Positions 25,160-34,042 of a stretch of 64,000 nucleotides of DNA are shown here, one piece after another. The notes beneath the pieces were generated by a model that made no database searches, was not told where the DNA came from, and saw only the letters and a list, made by a program, of their open reading frames with translations. This stretch comes from Lachnospiraceae bacterium (GTDB lineage Bacteria; Bacillota; Clostridia; Lachnospirales; Lachnospiraceae), in NCBI GenBank assembly GCA_015258065.1, contig JABZIZ010000004.1:1-64000 (forward strand). The letters run 5' to 3'. The translations under genes were made by a program, and so were the position numbers. Position 1 is the stretch's first letter, and every line of letters begins with the position of its first letter.

Positions 25160-25423
25160 ATGCGTATAGAGGCCTACAATAATATCCAGCAGGTCTACAG
25201 CTCGAGGAAAAAAGCACAGGTTGCTGAGGCTGTAAAGACGCAGGCAGTGGCTGACAATCTGGAGATCAGCCCGATCGGAAAGGACTATGTCTTTGCGAAG
25301 AATGCCGTAAATGCGGCACCGGATGTCCGGAAGGATGTGGTAGAACCGATCAAAGAGAAGATGCAGGCGGGCACCTATGATGTATCCGCTGCAGATCTTG
25401 CAAGCAAGCTTTTAGGTGAATAA
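25160..25423 (+). CDS. flgM: Anti-sigma-28 factor FlgM
   Basis: Small, probably partly disordered protein (87 residues) that binds sigma-D and keeps flagellin genes off until the hook is built and FlgM is exported. The C-terminal half (VRKDVVEPIKEKMQAGTYDV then ADLASKLL) is the sigma-binding region of the family; the middle has LEISPIGKDY as in Gram-positive FlgM. AAAAGGAGGGAG precedes the ATG. It is first in the operon flgM-flgN-flgK and lies directly after a sigma-D promoter, giving autogenous control. Confidence 0.9.
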   Translation: MRIEAYNNIQQVYSSRKKAQVAEAVKTQAVADNLEISPIGKDYVFAKNAVNAAPDVRKDVVEPIKEKMQAGTYDVSAADLASKLLGE

Positions 25424-25449
25424 GAAATTCATACGGAGAGGATGATCCC

Positions 25450-25968
25450 ATGGCAAGTCTGATGGAGGATTTTATCGGCATTCTGGAAGAAGAGGCCGAC
25501 CTTTACAAGAAACTTCTGGGATTGTCAAGCAAAAAGACTCCTGTCATCATCGCAGGAGATCTGAACCAGTTATCAACTATCACGGATGAAGAGCAAGGTG
25601 TGGTTGCGAGTCTTGCAAAGCTGGACAGGAAACGGCTGACCGGCATGCAGGACATCGCAATCGTACTTAACAAGGATGTTAAAACGCTCAAGCTGACCGA
25701 CCTGGTGCAGGTTCTGGAGAACAGACCAAAGGAACAGGAACGCCTTGCGGCCGCGAGAGACCGCCTGAAGATGGAGGCGGATCGTGCGAAAAGAGTCAAC
25801 GACCAGAACCAGATGCTTTTGCAAAGTTCGCTGGAGATGGTGCAATTCGAGATGAACATCCTTCATGGCTATTATATGGCACCGGAAACGGCGAACTATA
25901 CAAAGGCGGCAGATACATCGGGCGATTCGATCGGAATGACGAGGGGCAGCTTCGACGCGAAGCAGTAA
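25450..25968 (+). CDS. flgN: Flagellar export chaperone FlgN
   Basis: Cytoplasmic chaperone (172 residues) that escorts the hook-filament junction proteins FlgK and FlgL to the export gate. The sequence is almost entirely helical: MEDFIGILEEEADLYKKLLG, then IAGDLNQLSTITDEEQGVVA, which matches the FlgN fold, and a later coiled-coil stretch (LAAARDRLKMEADRAKRVND then LLQSSLEMVQFEMNIL). It lies between flgM and flgK, the usual position. GGAGAGGATGATCCC precedes the ATG. Confidence 0.88.
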   Translation: MASLMEDFIGILEEEADLYKKLLGLSSKKTPVIIAGDLNQLSTITDEEQGVVASLAKLDRKRLTGMQDIAIVLNKDVKTLKLTDLVQVLENRPKEQERLAAARDRLKMEADRAKRVNDQNQMLLQSSLEMVQFEMNILHGYYMAPETANYTKAADTSGDSIGMTRGSFDAKQ

Positions 25969-26093
25969 ACAAAGCAGGAGACTTGACAATCCGAACGAAA
26001 ACAGGAAGGGAAGAAGCTTCCTGTGAACGGGCACGACTGTACCTGCTTTTTTTGCGCCCAAAAACAGGGAAGGAAAGGTGAGGACAAGGTAAA

Positions 26094-27749
26094 ATGTCAC
26101 TGTTTGCAAATCTTTATGTGGGAAATTCGGGGCTTACGACATCACAGAATGCGCTGAATACCACCGCACATAACATGGCAAATGTCGGTACGCCGGGCTA
26201 CACCAGGCAACAGGTCACGCAGGCGACCAGAGAATATACCACGCAGTCAAAAGATTACCGCGACTCCCAATGGGCGCAGACAGGGCTGGGGGTCTTTTAT
26301 AATAACTGCAAACAGGTAAGAAGCGTCTTTCTGGATCAGTCTTTCCGGTTGGAGAGCGGCAGAAGCTCGTTTTATGAAACATCCTACCATTCCCTGGCGC
26401 AGGTCGAAGATATTTTGCAGGAGTTAAACGGGACAGAATTTAAGACGTCAATCGACAATCTCTGGACTGCGGCACAGGAATTGTCCAAGGATCCTTCCTC
26501 GGCGACGAATCAGGCTGCTTTTGTGAACAGAAGCGGTGAATTCATCGAGCGGTCGAGGACGGTCTATGACAGTTTCAAGAATTACCAGACGGAGCTGAAC
26601 GATGGCGTCTTTGACATCGTACAGCAGATCAACCGTTATGGAGATGAACTGTTAAAACTGAACAAAGAAATCTGTCAGATCGAAGTCGGCGGCAGAGAGC
26701 ATGCCAATGATCTGCGCGATCGCAGGAATCAGATTTTGGACGAACTGGGGAAGTTAGGTGAAATCGATTATAAAGAGGATACCTTCCATGTGGTGCATGT
26801 GAGTTTCGCAGGCACTCCCTTTGTCATGAGTGATCACGTCAATCACATGGCCTGCGATACGGAGGATTCACCGGCAGGCTTCAACACGCCCTACTGGGAA
26901 TTTGCAGCCGTAGAGAGAACCAATCCGGTCACCAATTTGCGCTATCTGGACATTTCCAATGCCAAGGTTTTGAATCTGGATCTTCCCGTTTCTTCCAAAA
27001 TGAATACGGATGTCGGAAAACTACGCTCGACGCTCCTTGCAAGAGGCGATCACCATGCGACCTATCACGACATCGCAGACGATAATCATAACAATTACAC
27101 GACAAGAATTGCCCCTTCGGTCATGATGAATCTGGAGGCGGAATTCGATCAGCTGTTCCACCATGTTTGTGCCGCCATCAACGAGGTGATGCAGAATGCG
27201 CTCAGCAATCCGGCAACGGTTTCGGGAAAAGGGCATACGAAGGACTTCGTCATGTTTCAGGAAAAAGAGCCGACCGAGAAAGTCAAGTACAAAATCGGAC
27301 AGGATTATGCAGCCGGTGACCTGCTGCTGGGCATTTCGGTAGAAAATACCAAGGTGAATCCGGTGCTTGTCCACGATCCGACCACCTTTGATTTTGTAAC
27401 AAAAACAGATGATATTGATAATGAAGCGATGGAGGCTTTGAAAAAAGCCTTCACGGAAGCTGGGTATACGTTAAATCCCAATGTCACGACGAGGAACAGT
27501 CTGAATGATTATTATAGTGCCCTGGTTTCACAGGTGGCGACTTCGGGAAGCGTGGGAAAAAGCATTCTGGATGCGCAGAAGGTGACGGTATCCGGGATTC
27601 GGGATGCCAGAGAGCAGATCTTAGGCGTTTCGCAGGATGAGGAATTGCAATTTATGATTCAGTTCCAGAACGCTTTTAACGCCAACTCCAGATACATTAA
27701 CGTTGTGAGTGAAATGCTGGATCACCTGCTCCGCACGCTGGGCGGCTGA
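26094..27749 (+). CDS. flgK: Flagellar hook-associated protein 1 (FlgK), first copy
   Basis: Extracellular structural protein that forms the first hook-filament junction ring after export through the flagellar type III system. The N-terminal D0 motif (LYVGNSGLTTSQNALNTTAH then NMANVGTPGYTRQQV) and the C-terminal helix (IQFQNAFNANSRYINVVSEM then LDHLLRTLGG) are diagnostic. HANDLRDRRNQILDELGKLG is the conserved D1 coiled coil. At 551 residues it has standard length. GAAAGGTGAGG precedes the ATG. A second FlgK-like gene follows 101 bases later, so the two rings may differ or one may be specialised. Confidence 0.92.
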   Translation: MSLFANLYVGNSGLTTSQNALNTTAHNMANVGTPGYTRQQVTQATREYTTQSKDYRDSQWAQTGLGVFYNNCKQVRSVFLDQSFRLESGRSSFYETSYHSLAQVEDILQELNGTEFKTSIDNLWTAAQELSKDPSSATNQAAFVNRSGEFIERSRTVYDSFKNYQTELNDGVFDIVQQINRYGDELLKLNKEICQIEVGGREHANDLRDRRNQILDELGKLGEIDYKEDTFHVVHVSFAGTPFVMSDHVNHMACDTEDSPAGFNTPYWEFAAVERTNPVTNLRYLDISNAKVLNLDLPVSSKMNTDVGKLRSTLLARGDHHATYHDIADDNHNNYTTRIAPSVMMNLEAEFDQLFHHVCAAINEVMQNALSNPATVSGKGHTKDFVMFQEKEPTEKVKYKIGQDYAAGDLLLGISVENTKVNPVLVHDPTTFDFVTKTDDIDNEAMEALKKAFTEAGYTLNPNVTTRNSLNDYYSALVSQVATSGSVGKSILDAQKVTVSGIRDAREQILGVSQDEELQFMIQFQNAFNANSRYINVVSEMLDHLLRTLGG

Positions 27750-27850
27750 TACAGCTTTCTCGTTAGAGGCAAGGGGATAGCAAGAACTACTTTGCAGAAT
27801 GGCAGTGGATTTGTTTTTGTCTAAGAGGTAAGCACTAGAAAGGAGATTCG

Positions 27851-29737
27851 ATGAGTTCCACCTTCTTTGGTTTGAATATTTCATCCAGTGGTCTAAGAGC
27901 GGCGAATGCTTCTCTGCTCACCACCGCTCATAATATTTCCAATGTGGACACCCCCGGGTTTTCGAGACAGGAAGCGCAGCAGAGGGCTTCCGAAGCGCTT
28001 CGCTTGCATACGACCTACGGCTGTGCAGGGGCTGGGGCGGATACGCTTTCCATTGAACGGCTTCGAAATCTCTATTATGACTACAGATACCGGGAAAACG
28101 AAACTTGCTACGGCAAGGTAAACAAGAGAGAATATTACAATGACCTAATCGAGCGCTATTATCATGACGATAACGGGACGGGCTTCTCCTCCCTTTTTTC
28201 CAGAACCCAGGTCAGCTTGCAAACCATGATGACCAATGCCTCCTCCGCATCCAAAACCACCTACATCGGGGCGGTGAAGAATCTGACGGAGTATTTTAAC
28301 AACACGGCGGGGAGTCTGGAGGAGATGCAAAAGAGCATCAATGACGAGGTGAAACTCACCTGTGACAGCATTTCCGCAATTGCAGAAAAACTCGTCACCA
28401 TCAACGAGCAAATCAATACCATTGAAATGACTGGCGCCAAGGCAAATGATCTCCGTGACCGCAGAGATTTACTGATCGACGAATTGTCCTCCTATGTTTC
28501 GGTGGAGACCAAAGAAGTGAAGGTCATGGACAAAAACGATCCGAAGCGGGAGACGGGGGTGACGATCTACCGCGTCTATATTGCAGGCGGACAGATGCTG
28601 GTCGAAGGCAATAGCTATAATAAATTACATGTGGTTGCAAGAGAGCCGCAGGAGAGAATCAACCAGAGCGATATCGACGGACTCTATGATATCAAGTGGG
28701 TTGCAAGCACCTACAAAGAGGGAAACACGGACTACCTTGGAACCTTCCCGATTTATAACCAGTTGATGGGAGGCACGCTGCAGGGGCTATTGGAGATTCG
28801 AGATGGAAATAACAACCATTACTTCCATGGCAAGACGGATGGGGCGTGGCAGACACCGGTTTTGAATCCAGATAATAACAAGAGATATACAAAAGTGACC
28901 GTGCCGGCGGATACCATTGCCGATTATTTAAAGGACATGGCCAAGTGCGGTATTTACGACACCTCGACCATCAAAATCGGCGCCAGAGTCTACCATTACA
29001 ATTCCTGGACTTACAATGATGACAGCAGTTATACATTTAATGTGGAAGTTCCGAAGGAAGCGGCAGACGAGACAATCATGCAGCACGACATTCTGGCGAA
29101 GGAAGACGTTAAGATCGGAAGCGGGGTCAATTACCAGGGCATCCCTTATTATCAAAGCCAGATGAATGAGTGGATTCGCAATTATTCGGAAAAGGTGAAT
29201 GAGGTGCTGGTGCACGGCTACACAGCAAAGTCGGAAGCCGGGTGTCTGATGTTGACCGGCGCGGTTCACACCGATTCCACCTATCAGTATTCTTTTGATC
29301 AGCTGAATAATACCAATAAAAAATATTCGCTTCTGACCGGCAGGAATTTCCGGGTCAATGATGCGTTGTTAGAGGATGCTTCCAGACTGGCGACCAAGAA
29401 GGATGCAACGGAAGGACCGTCGGAACTGAAAAATGCCAAGGCACTGTATGATCTGTCGGCAACAACCACCATTTACCGGAATGCAACCAGTGGTGAATTC
29501 CTCAAAAAGGTACAGTCGGATATCGCGATGAACCGGAACAATTCGAGCACGATGAACAAGGTTTATACGGGTCTGCGCAAAACCATCGGAGATCAGAGGT
29601 TATCCGAGATGGGGGTTGATAATGATGAAGAAGCGATGAATCTGTCCAAGTTCAACCGTGCTTATGTACTTTCATCCAAAATGTTGCAAACCTTCACGGA
29701 AATTTATGACCGTTTGATTTTACAGACGGGAGTGTAA
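27851..29737 (+). CDS. flgK: FlgK-like hook-associated protein, second copy
   Basis: Second FlgK family protein (628 residues). The D0 motif is SSSGLRAANASLLTTAHNIS then NVDTPGFSRQEAQQ; the D1 coiled coil is AKANDLRDRRDLLIDELSSY; the C-terminus is FNRAYVLSSKMLQTFTEIYD followed by RLILQTGV. The middle differs from the first copy and is longer, with many Tyr and Asn. Tandem FlgK genes occur in several Lachnospiraceae. It may form a different junction ring or serve another filament. AAAGGAGATTCG precedes the ATG. It is in the flgM operon. Confidence 0.87.
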   Translation: MSSTFFGLNISSSGLRAANASLLTTAHNISNVDTPGFSRQEAQQRASEALRLHTTYGCAGAGADTLSIERLRNLYYDYRYRENETCYGKVNKREYYNDLIERYYHDDNGTGFSSLFSRTQVSLQTMMTNASSASKTTYIGAVKNLTEYFNNTAGSLEEMQKSINDEVKLTCDSISAIAEKLVTINEQINTIEMTGAKANDLRDRRDLLIDELSSYVSVETKEVKVMDKNDPKRETGVTIYRVYIAGGQMLVEGNSYNKLHVVAREPQERINQSDIDGLYDIKWVASTYKEGNTDYLGTFPIYNQLMGGTLQGLLEIRDGNNNHYFHGKTDGAWQTPVLNPDNNKRYTKVTVPADTIADYLKDMAKCGIYDTSTIKIGARVYHYNSWTYNDDSSYTFNVEVPKEAADETIMQHDILAKEDVKIGSGVNYQGIPYYQSQMNEWIRNYSEKVNEVLVHGYTAKSEAGCLMLTGAVHTDSTYQYSFDQLNNTNKKYSLLTGRNFRVNDALLEDASRLATKKDATEGPSELKNAKALYDLSATTTIYRNATSGEFLKKVQSDIAMNRNNSSTMNKVYTGLRKTIGDQRLSEMGVDNDEEAMNLSKFNRAYVLSSKMLQTFTEIYDRLILQTGV

Positions 29738-29798
29738 GTCACCTGAGAACAGGCAACCGTTAGTCACTGGACGGAGCGGGATAAGGAGGCGAAGAAAG

Positions 29799-31865
29799 AT
29801 GCGCATCACCAACCGGATCATGACGAATAACGCCATGTACAATATCAATAATAACAAGATAAATGAGGACCGGATTTTCACTCAGATCACCACCGGGAAA
29901 AAAATTGACAGGCCCTCTGCGGATCCCGTCATCGCGATCAGGGCGCTGTCCCTTCGGGCAACGATGACAGAACTGGCCCAGTACTATGAAAAGAATTCCA
30001 AGGATGCCCAAAGCTGGCTGGAGGTGACGGAAACTTCCCTGTCTACCGGATCCCATATTTTGACCGACATCAGAAGACTGGCGGTCTCCGGTCCCGATAC
30101 CTATAAGACTTTGCAGGACTGGACAACGGTCGTCAACCAGATGGACACACTGGCAGATGAATACTATTCCACGGGGAATGTGGATTATGCAGGACGCTAC
30201 ATTTACACGGGCTACCGCACCAATTCCACCCTGACCTATCCTCAGGACACAACCGAAGAGTACAGCAATATTCATGACGAATTCAATGCGGATCATATCG
30301 ATACTTCCACTCGTGTCACGAATATGCAGAAGCTGGCGGATGGAGACGAGATTACGGCTGCCGCACAGAAAGAGTCGGATATGAAGCGGTATGAGGTCGG
30401 ACGGTTGCGACTTTCCTACGACAACATCAAAACCTCCGTCCCTCCCAGTGTGAACGATATTTCCGTCAAATACCGGGAACCGATGCTGGTGTCCGCGGTC
30501 AGTGAACTGCAGCCGGATACCAGAAACATCAAGACTGTGAACCTTTCTTTTACCGATGCAGGTGGACAAAGCCATACCGTGCATGTGCCCGTGAGCAACG
30601 GGGCGGCTGCAGGCGGGGCAAGCCCTGCGGTGGTTGTAGAGGGAGAAACGTATTCGGCGGCAAAAAACCCGGGCATTCCCACGACTTATACACTGACTAC
30701 GGCAAGTTACGGAACCTTCACCATCAATGAGAAGGGCGTGATCACGGCACCTCCTGCCTTTCCGACAGGAAATGTGCTCCGTGCAACGACGGAGATCACG
30801 GAGTCGAGAGTAGCGACCGTAACGTTTACCGCAGACACCTCCTCCCCGCTGGAAACGGTGAATGTGCCTCTGACGACCGAATGCAGGCAGCCGTATACCG
30901 TCGCCTGTGAAAACGGTTATACAGCACAGGTGAATACCGATGGAACGGTTACCTTAAGCAAGTCGGTCGGAGGAGCAAATCCGATGACCAAGACGGTCAG
31001 AATGACGGCAAACGGCAGCGTGTCGACTTCCTACAACGAGGTGGAGAAACATCCGGACGCCGTTATCACCGGAGCGACCAGTCAGGATGATATTGATACG
31101 CTGTATAGCGATCTGGCGGCGGGCACGAAGGACATGGTATTCAATGCAGTGACCGGAGAGCTGTTGTTCAGCAAAAGTATGCAGACGAAACTTTCCGGCT
31201 TAAAGGACATGCAGAATGCCAAGACCATTGATGTGGTTTATGACAAATCCAATTTCAAAAAGGGAGAGACCAGGCCGGAACATCTTTTTACCTGTACCAA
31301 AGGCGGCATCATCTATAACAGCGGAAGCGGCGGGCACACCATGCATTACGACGTCGGATATAACCAGACGATCGACGTCAACACGACGGCAGACGATATT
31401 TTTACCAACGAAATGAAGAGGGGCTGTCAGGATCTGAAGAGGGTTCTGGCGCAGATGAGCGACGTGGATGCTAAGCTGAACACCCTGAAGGAGCACCTGC
31501 GGACGGAGACTCTTGCGGCGAATAAAGCGAACATCGAGGCGGAGATCAAGGCGGCGAAGAAGGCCTATGACTATCTGACCGACACGATGAAGAGGCAGTT
31601 CTCGACCAAAATCACGGAAGTGAAGGACGCCCTGGACAGAGAAAGCGACGCTATTACCGTAAATGGAACCCGGTCGATGCGCCTGGACCTCATTCAGACC
31701 AGGCTCCAGTCACAAAGCACCACCTTCAAGGAACTGCAGGAGAACAACGAGGGCATCAATATGGAAGAAGCTGCCACCAATCTGGCCACGGCGAAAAACA
31801 CCTATAGCGCCAGCCTGATGGCGACCGGCAAGATCTTACAGCACTCGCTTATGGATTATATTTAA
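29799..31865 (+). CDS. flgL: Flagellar hook-associated protein 3 (FlgL), long form
   Basis: Extracellular junction protein between FlgK and flagellin. The N-terminus MRITNRIMTNNAMYNINNNK and the following QITTGKKIDRPSADPVIAIR are the FlgL D0/D1 pattern; the C-terminus SASLMATGKILQHSLMDYI completes the coiled coil. At 688 residues it is more than twice the length of the enteric protein (about 320), because of large central domains (about residues 200-560) rich in Thr, Val and beta-type segments. AAGGAGG precedes the ATG. It shares the operon with the FlgK genes and FlgN, its chaperone. Confidence 0.9.
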   Translation: MRITNRIMTNNAMYNINNNKINEDRIFTQITTGKKIDRPSADPVIAIRALSLRATMTELAQYYEKNSKDAQSWLEVTETSLSTGSHILTDIRRLAVSGPDTYKTLQDWTTVVNQMDTLADEYYSTGNVDYAGRYIYTGYRTNSTLTYPQDTTEEYSNIHDEFNADHIDTSTRVTNMQKLADGDEITAAAQKESDMKRYEVGRLRLSYDNIKTSVPPSVNDISVKYREPMLVSAVSELQPDTRNIKTVNLSFTDAGGQSHTVHVPVSNGAAAGGASPAVVVEGETYSAAKNPGIPTTYTLTTASYGTFTINEKGVITAPPAFPTGNVLRATTEITESRVATVTFTADTSSPLETVNVPLTTECRQPYTVACENGYTAQVNTDGTVTLSKSVGGANPMTKTVRMTANGSVSTSYNEVEKHPDAVITGATSQDDIDTLYSDLAAGTKDMVFNAVTGELLFSKSMQTKLSGLKDMQNAKTIDVVYDKSNFKKGETRPEHLFTCTKGGIIYNSGSGGHTMHYDVGYNQTIDVNTTADDIFTNEMKRGCQDLKRVLAQMSDVDAKLNTLKEHLRTETLAANKANIEAEIKAAKKAYDYLTDTMKRQFSTKITEVKDALDRESDAITVNGTRSMRLDLIQTRLQSQSTTFKELQENNEGINMEEAATNLATAKNTYSASLMATGKILQHSLMDYI

Positions 31866-31883
31866 GGAGGATGCCAGACTTAC

Positions 31884-32345
31884 ATGAAGATAACATCCAG
31901 AGTGTTCGGTAAAGTAGAAATTTCGGATGACCGGATCCTCACTTTTAAAAAAGGAATCATCGGCTATCCGCAGTTAAAAAAATTTGTCCTTCTCTATGAC
32001 GAGGAGAAAGGCAGGGAGACCATCCAATGGTTGCAGTCCTGTGACGAGGAAAGCTTCGCCATGCCGGTGCTTGACCCTCTCTTTGTGAAAGAGGATTATT
32101 GCCCGGTGGTAGATACCGCCATCCTGGAAGACCTGCAACTGCGGGAAATGGATGACGCCCTCGTCCTCGTGACGGTGACCGTTCCCAAAAACCTCGAGGA
32201 GATGACCGTGAACCTCAAAGGCCCGCTGATCATCAATGTGGAAAAAAGAAAAGGCTGCCAGGTGATCTTAGAGGAAGAGTCCTACCCCGTGAAGTATAAG
32301 ATTTATGATATTTTGAAAAAAAACAGACAAAAAGAGAAGGTATAA
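31884..32345 (+). CDS. fliW: Flagellar assembly factor FliW
   Basis: Cytoplasmic regulator (153 residues) that binds free flagellin or, when flagellin has been exported, binds CsrA and relieves its block on flagellin mRNA translation. RILTFKKGIIGYPQLKKFVL and the DPLFVKEDYCPVV region are the FliW signature. AAGGAGG lies at the end of flgL (19 bases away), so it is translationally linked. CsrA is encoded 214 bases downstream from an additional promoter, completing the partner-switch known from Bacillus subtilis. Confidence 0.92.
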   Translation: MKITSRVFGKVEISDDRILTFKKGIIGYPQLKKFVLLYDEEKGRETIQWLQSCDEESFAMPVLDPLFVKEDYCPVVDTAILEDLQLREMDDALVLVTVTVPKNLEEMTVNLKGPLIINVEKRKGCQVILEEESYPVKYKIYDILKKNRQKEKV

Positions 32346-32365
32346 ACCCGACTTTTTGAAAAAAA

Positions 32366-32394
32366 TTGAACAAGTCCCTTGGATATGCTATGAT
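32366..32394 (+). promoter_or_regulatory. Sigma-A-type promoter before csrA
   Basis: TTGAAC and TATGAT are separated by 17 bases, about 165 bases upstream of csrA. This would allow csrA expression independent of the sigma-D operon. Confidence 0.6.
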
Positions 32395-32559
32395 AGAAAG
32401 GTCAAAAATCAATGCCGTAGAGAATCCGTTTTCTGCAGGGTTGCGATGGAAAAACAGGGCATTCGCTTTCTGCAAAGGGATGATGAAGGATCAGAGAATT
32501 CCCTTCCTACCGGGCGGTGATTGATGATGCAGATATCATAAGAATACGAGGGTATAGTA

Positions 32560-32781
32560 ATGTTGGCATTATCCAGAAAAAAGAACGAAGCAATTATGAT
32601 CAACAACGACATCGAGATTACCGTTCTGGATATCCGGAATGAACAGGTGAAGATCGGGATTGCTGCGCCGAAGCAGATTCCTGTATATCGCAAGGAAGTC
32701 TACCTTCAGATACAGGAAGAGAACAAGAAAGCATTGGAAGGTGGCAATCTGGAAGGATTGGACAAACTTCTATCGGACTGA
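32560..32781 (+). CDS. csrA: Carbon storage/flagellin translation regulator CsrA
   Basis: RNA-binding dimer (73 residues) that binds GGA motifs near ribosome sites and blocks translation, in Gram-positive bacteria mainly of flagellin. MLALSRKKNEAIMINNDIEI and VKIGIAAPKQIPVYRKEVY are the five beta strands, with the RNA-contacting VYRKE motif intact. GAGG lies eleven bases before the ATG. It has its own sigma-A-type promoter and is followed by a strong terminator, then by glycosyltransferase genes. FliW is encoded just upstream. Confidence 0.93.
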   Translation: MLALSRKKNEAIMINNDIEITVLDIRNEQVKIGIAAPKQIPVYRKEVYLQIQEENKKALEGGNLEGLDKLLSD

Positions 32782-32794
32782 ACATTTCCTATCA

Positions 32795-32826
32795 CCCGGA
32801 GGCCTGCCTCCGGGCTTTCTTTTTGT
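32795..32826 (+). terminator. Rho-independent terminator after csrA
   Basis: CCCGGAGGC and GCCTCCGGG form a nine-base-pair stem followed by CTTTCTTTTTG. Confidence 0.82.
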
Positions 32827-32869
32827 TCGGATCATATCGGGGACTTGTGCGGAGAAGGGGATCAACGAG

Positions 32870-34042
32870 ATGAATGTTCTTTTTTTCGACTGGAAGGATT
32901 ATGCAAAAGATGATGCAGTTGAAATCTTCAAAGAGCTTGGGCACGAAGTACAAGTTTTTACCTGGGAATGGCAAGATGTAGGGAGCGCCCCTGAGATAGA
33001 AGCGCAGCTTCAGAAGATCGGGGCCTCATTTGACTGTGTATTCAGTTTTAATTATATTCCATTCCTGACAAAGGTCTGTGAGAAACTTGAAATACCCTAT
33101 GCTTGTTTGGTTTACGATTCTCCGCATCTAACGCTTTTTTCAAAAGAAGTCAATTGCAAGGTGAATCATATCTATGCCTTTGATCGCAAGATGGTCAATG
33201 ACTTACAGAAGGAAGGAGTGAATACCATTCGGTATTCGACTTTGGGAGTCAATGCAAAAAGAATCGAAAAGTTGTTGGGCCCTTTAAAAGGGAGACCGTC
33301 AGAACATGAGATTAGCTTTCTGGGTCAGCTATATAATGGTGACGCCTATAATTTTTATGATCAGATTTCTTACCTTCCGGCTCATTTAAAGGGGAGGCTG
33401 GATGCTGTGATCGCAGCACAGAAACAGATATTCGGAATGGACCTGATCGGGGACAAAGATGTAATTTCAGAAGAAATCCAGAAGGAACTTCATCAGTTTG
33501 TAAAATTCGATTTAACAGGTCGTTTCCAGCTCGATGAAAATAGAATTTTCTTGGATATGCTGAGAAGAAAGGTTTCTGGTGTTGAAAGGACAGAGGTTCT
33601 GGAACAGTTGGCAACTTGTTTTTCGGTTGACCTCTATACCCGACCGGGGTCGAAAACGCCGAAAGGAGTACGAAATTTAGGCTATGCGGACTATGCCAGT
33701 GAAATGCCGAAGATCTTTGCACTGAGTAAAATCAACTTGAATTTGACTCTCCGAACCATACGATCAGGCATTCCTCTCAGAGCCATCGACATCATGGGCG
33801 CAGGAGGCTTTCTGCTCTCCAATTATCAGGAAGAGCTTGCGGAATATTTTGTGGAAGGAGAAGAGGTCGTTCTTGCATATACCAGAGATGATCTTTTGCA
33901 GAAGTGTGCTTATTATCTGGAGCACGAAGAGGAACGAGTGGAAATTGCAAGGAGAGGGCAGGCCAAGGTTTGGCAAGACTTCGATTATCGCAAAGTGCTG
34001 AATCGGATTTTGATGGAGAGTGTAGGCGGTAAAGCCAAGTGA
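32870..34042 (+). CDS. DUF3880/CgeB-type glycosyltransferase, likely flagellin modification
   Basis: Protein of 390 residues with an N-terminal DUF3880-like part (MNVLFFDWKDYAKDDAVEIF, then FDCVFSFNYIPFLTKVCEKL and YACLVYDSPHLTLFS) and a C-terminal Glyco_trans_1_2-like half (INLNLTLRTIRSGIPLRAID then IMGAGGFLLSNYQEELAEYF), the arrangement seen in CgeB family GT-B glycosyltransferases. The start at 32870 has GGAGAAGGGG upstream; the open frame extends back through csrA without similarity. The next gene overlaps by four bases and is a paralog. Because both lie within the flagellar cluster between csrA and flaG, I infer they glycosylate flagellin in the cytoplasm. The donor sugar is unknown. Confidence 0.8.
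   Translation: MNVLFFDWKDYAKDDAVEIFKELGHEVQVFTWEWQDVGSAPEIEAQLQKIGASFDCVFSFNYIPFLTKVCEKLEIPYACLVYDSPHLTLFSKEVNCKVNHIYAFDRKMVNDLQKEGVNTIRYSTLGVNAKRIEKLLGPLKGRPSEHEISFLGQLYNGDAYNFYDQISYLPAHLKGRLDAVIAAQKQIFGMDLIGDKDVISEEIQKELHQFVKFDLTGRFQLDENRIFLDMLRRKVSGVERTEVLEQLATCFSVDLYTRPGSKTPKGVRNLGYADYASEMPKIFALSKINLNLTLRTIRSGIPLRAIDIMGAGGFLLSNYQEELAEYFVEGEEVVLAYTRDDLLQKCAYYLEHEEERVEIARRGQAKVWQDFDYRKVLNRILMESVGGKAK

Noticed and set aside
32660..32869. Extended N-terminus of the first DUF3880 glycosyltransferase
   Set aside because: The extension overlaps csrA and its terminator; the family start and a ribosome site lie at 32870.
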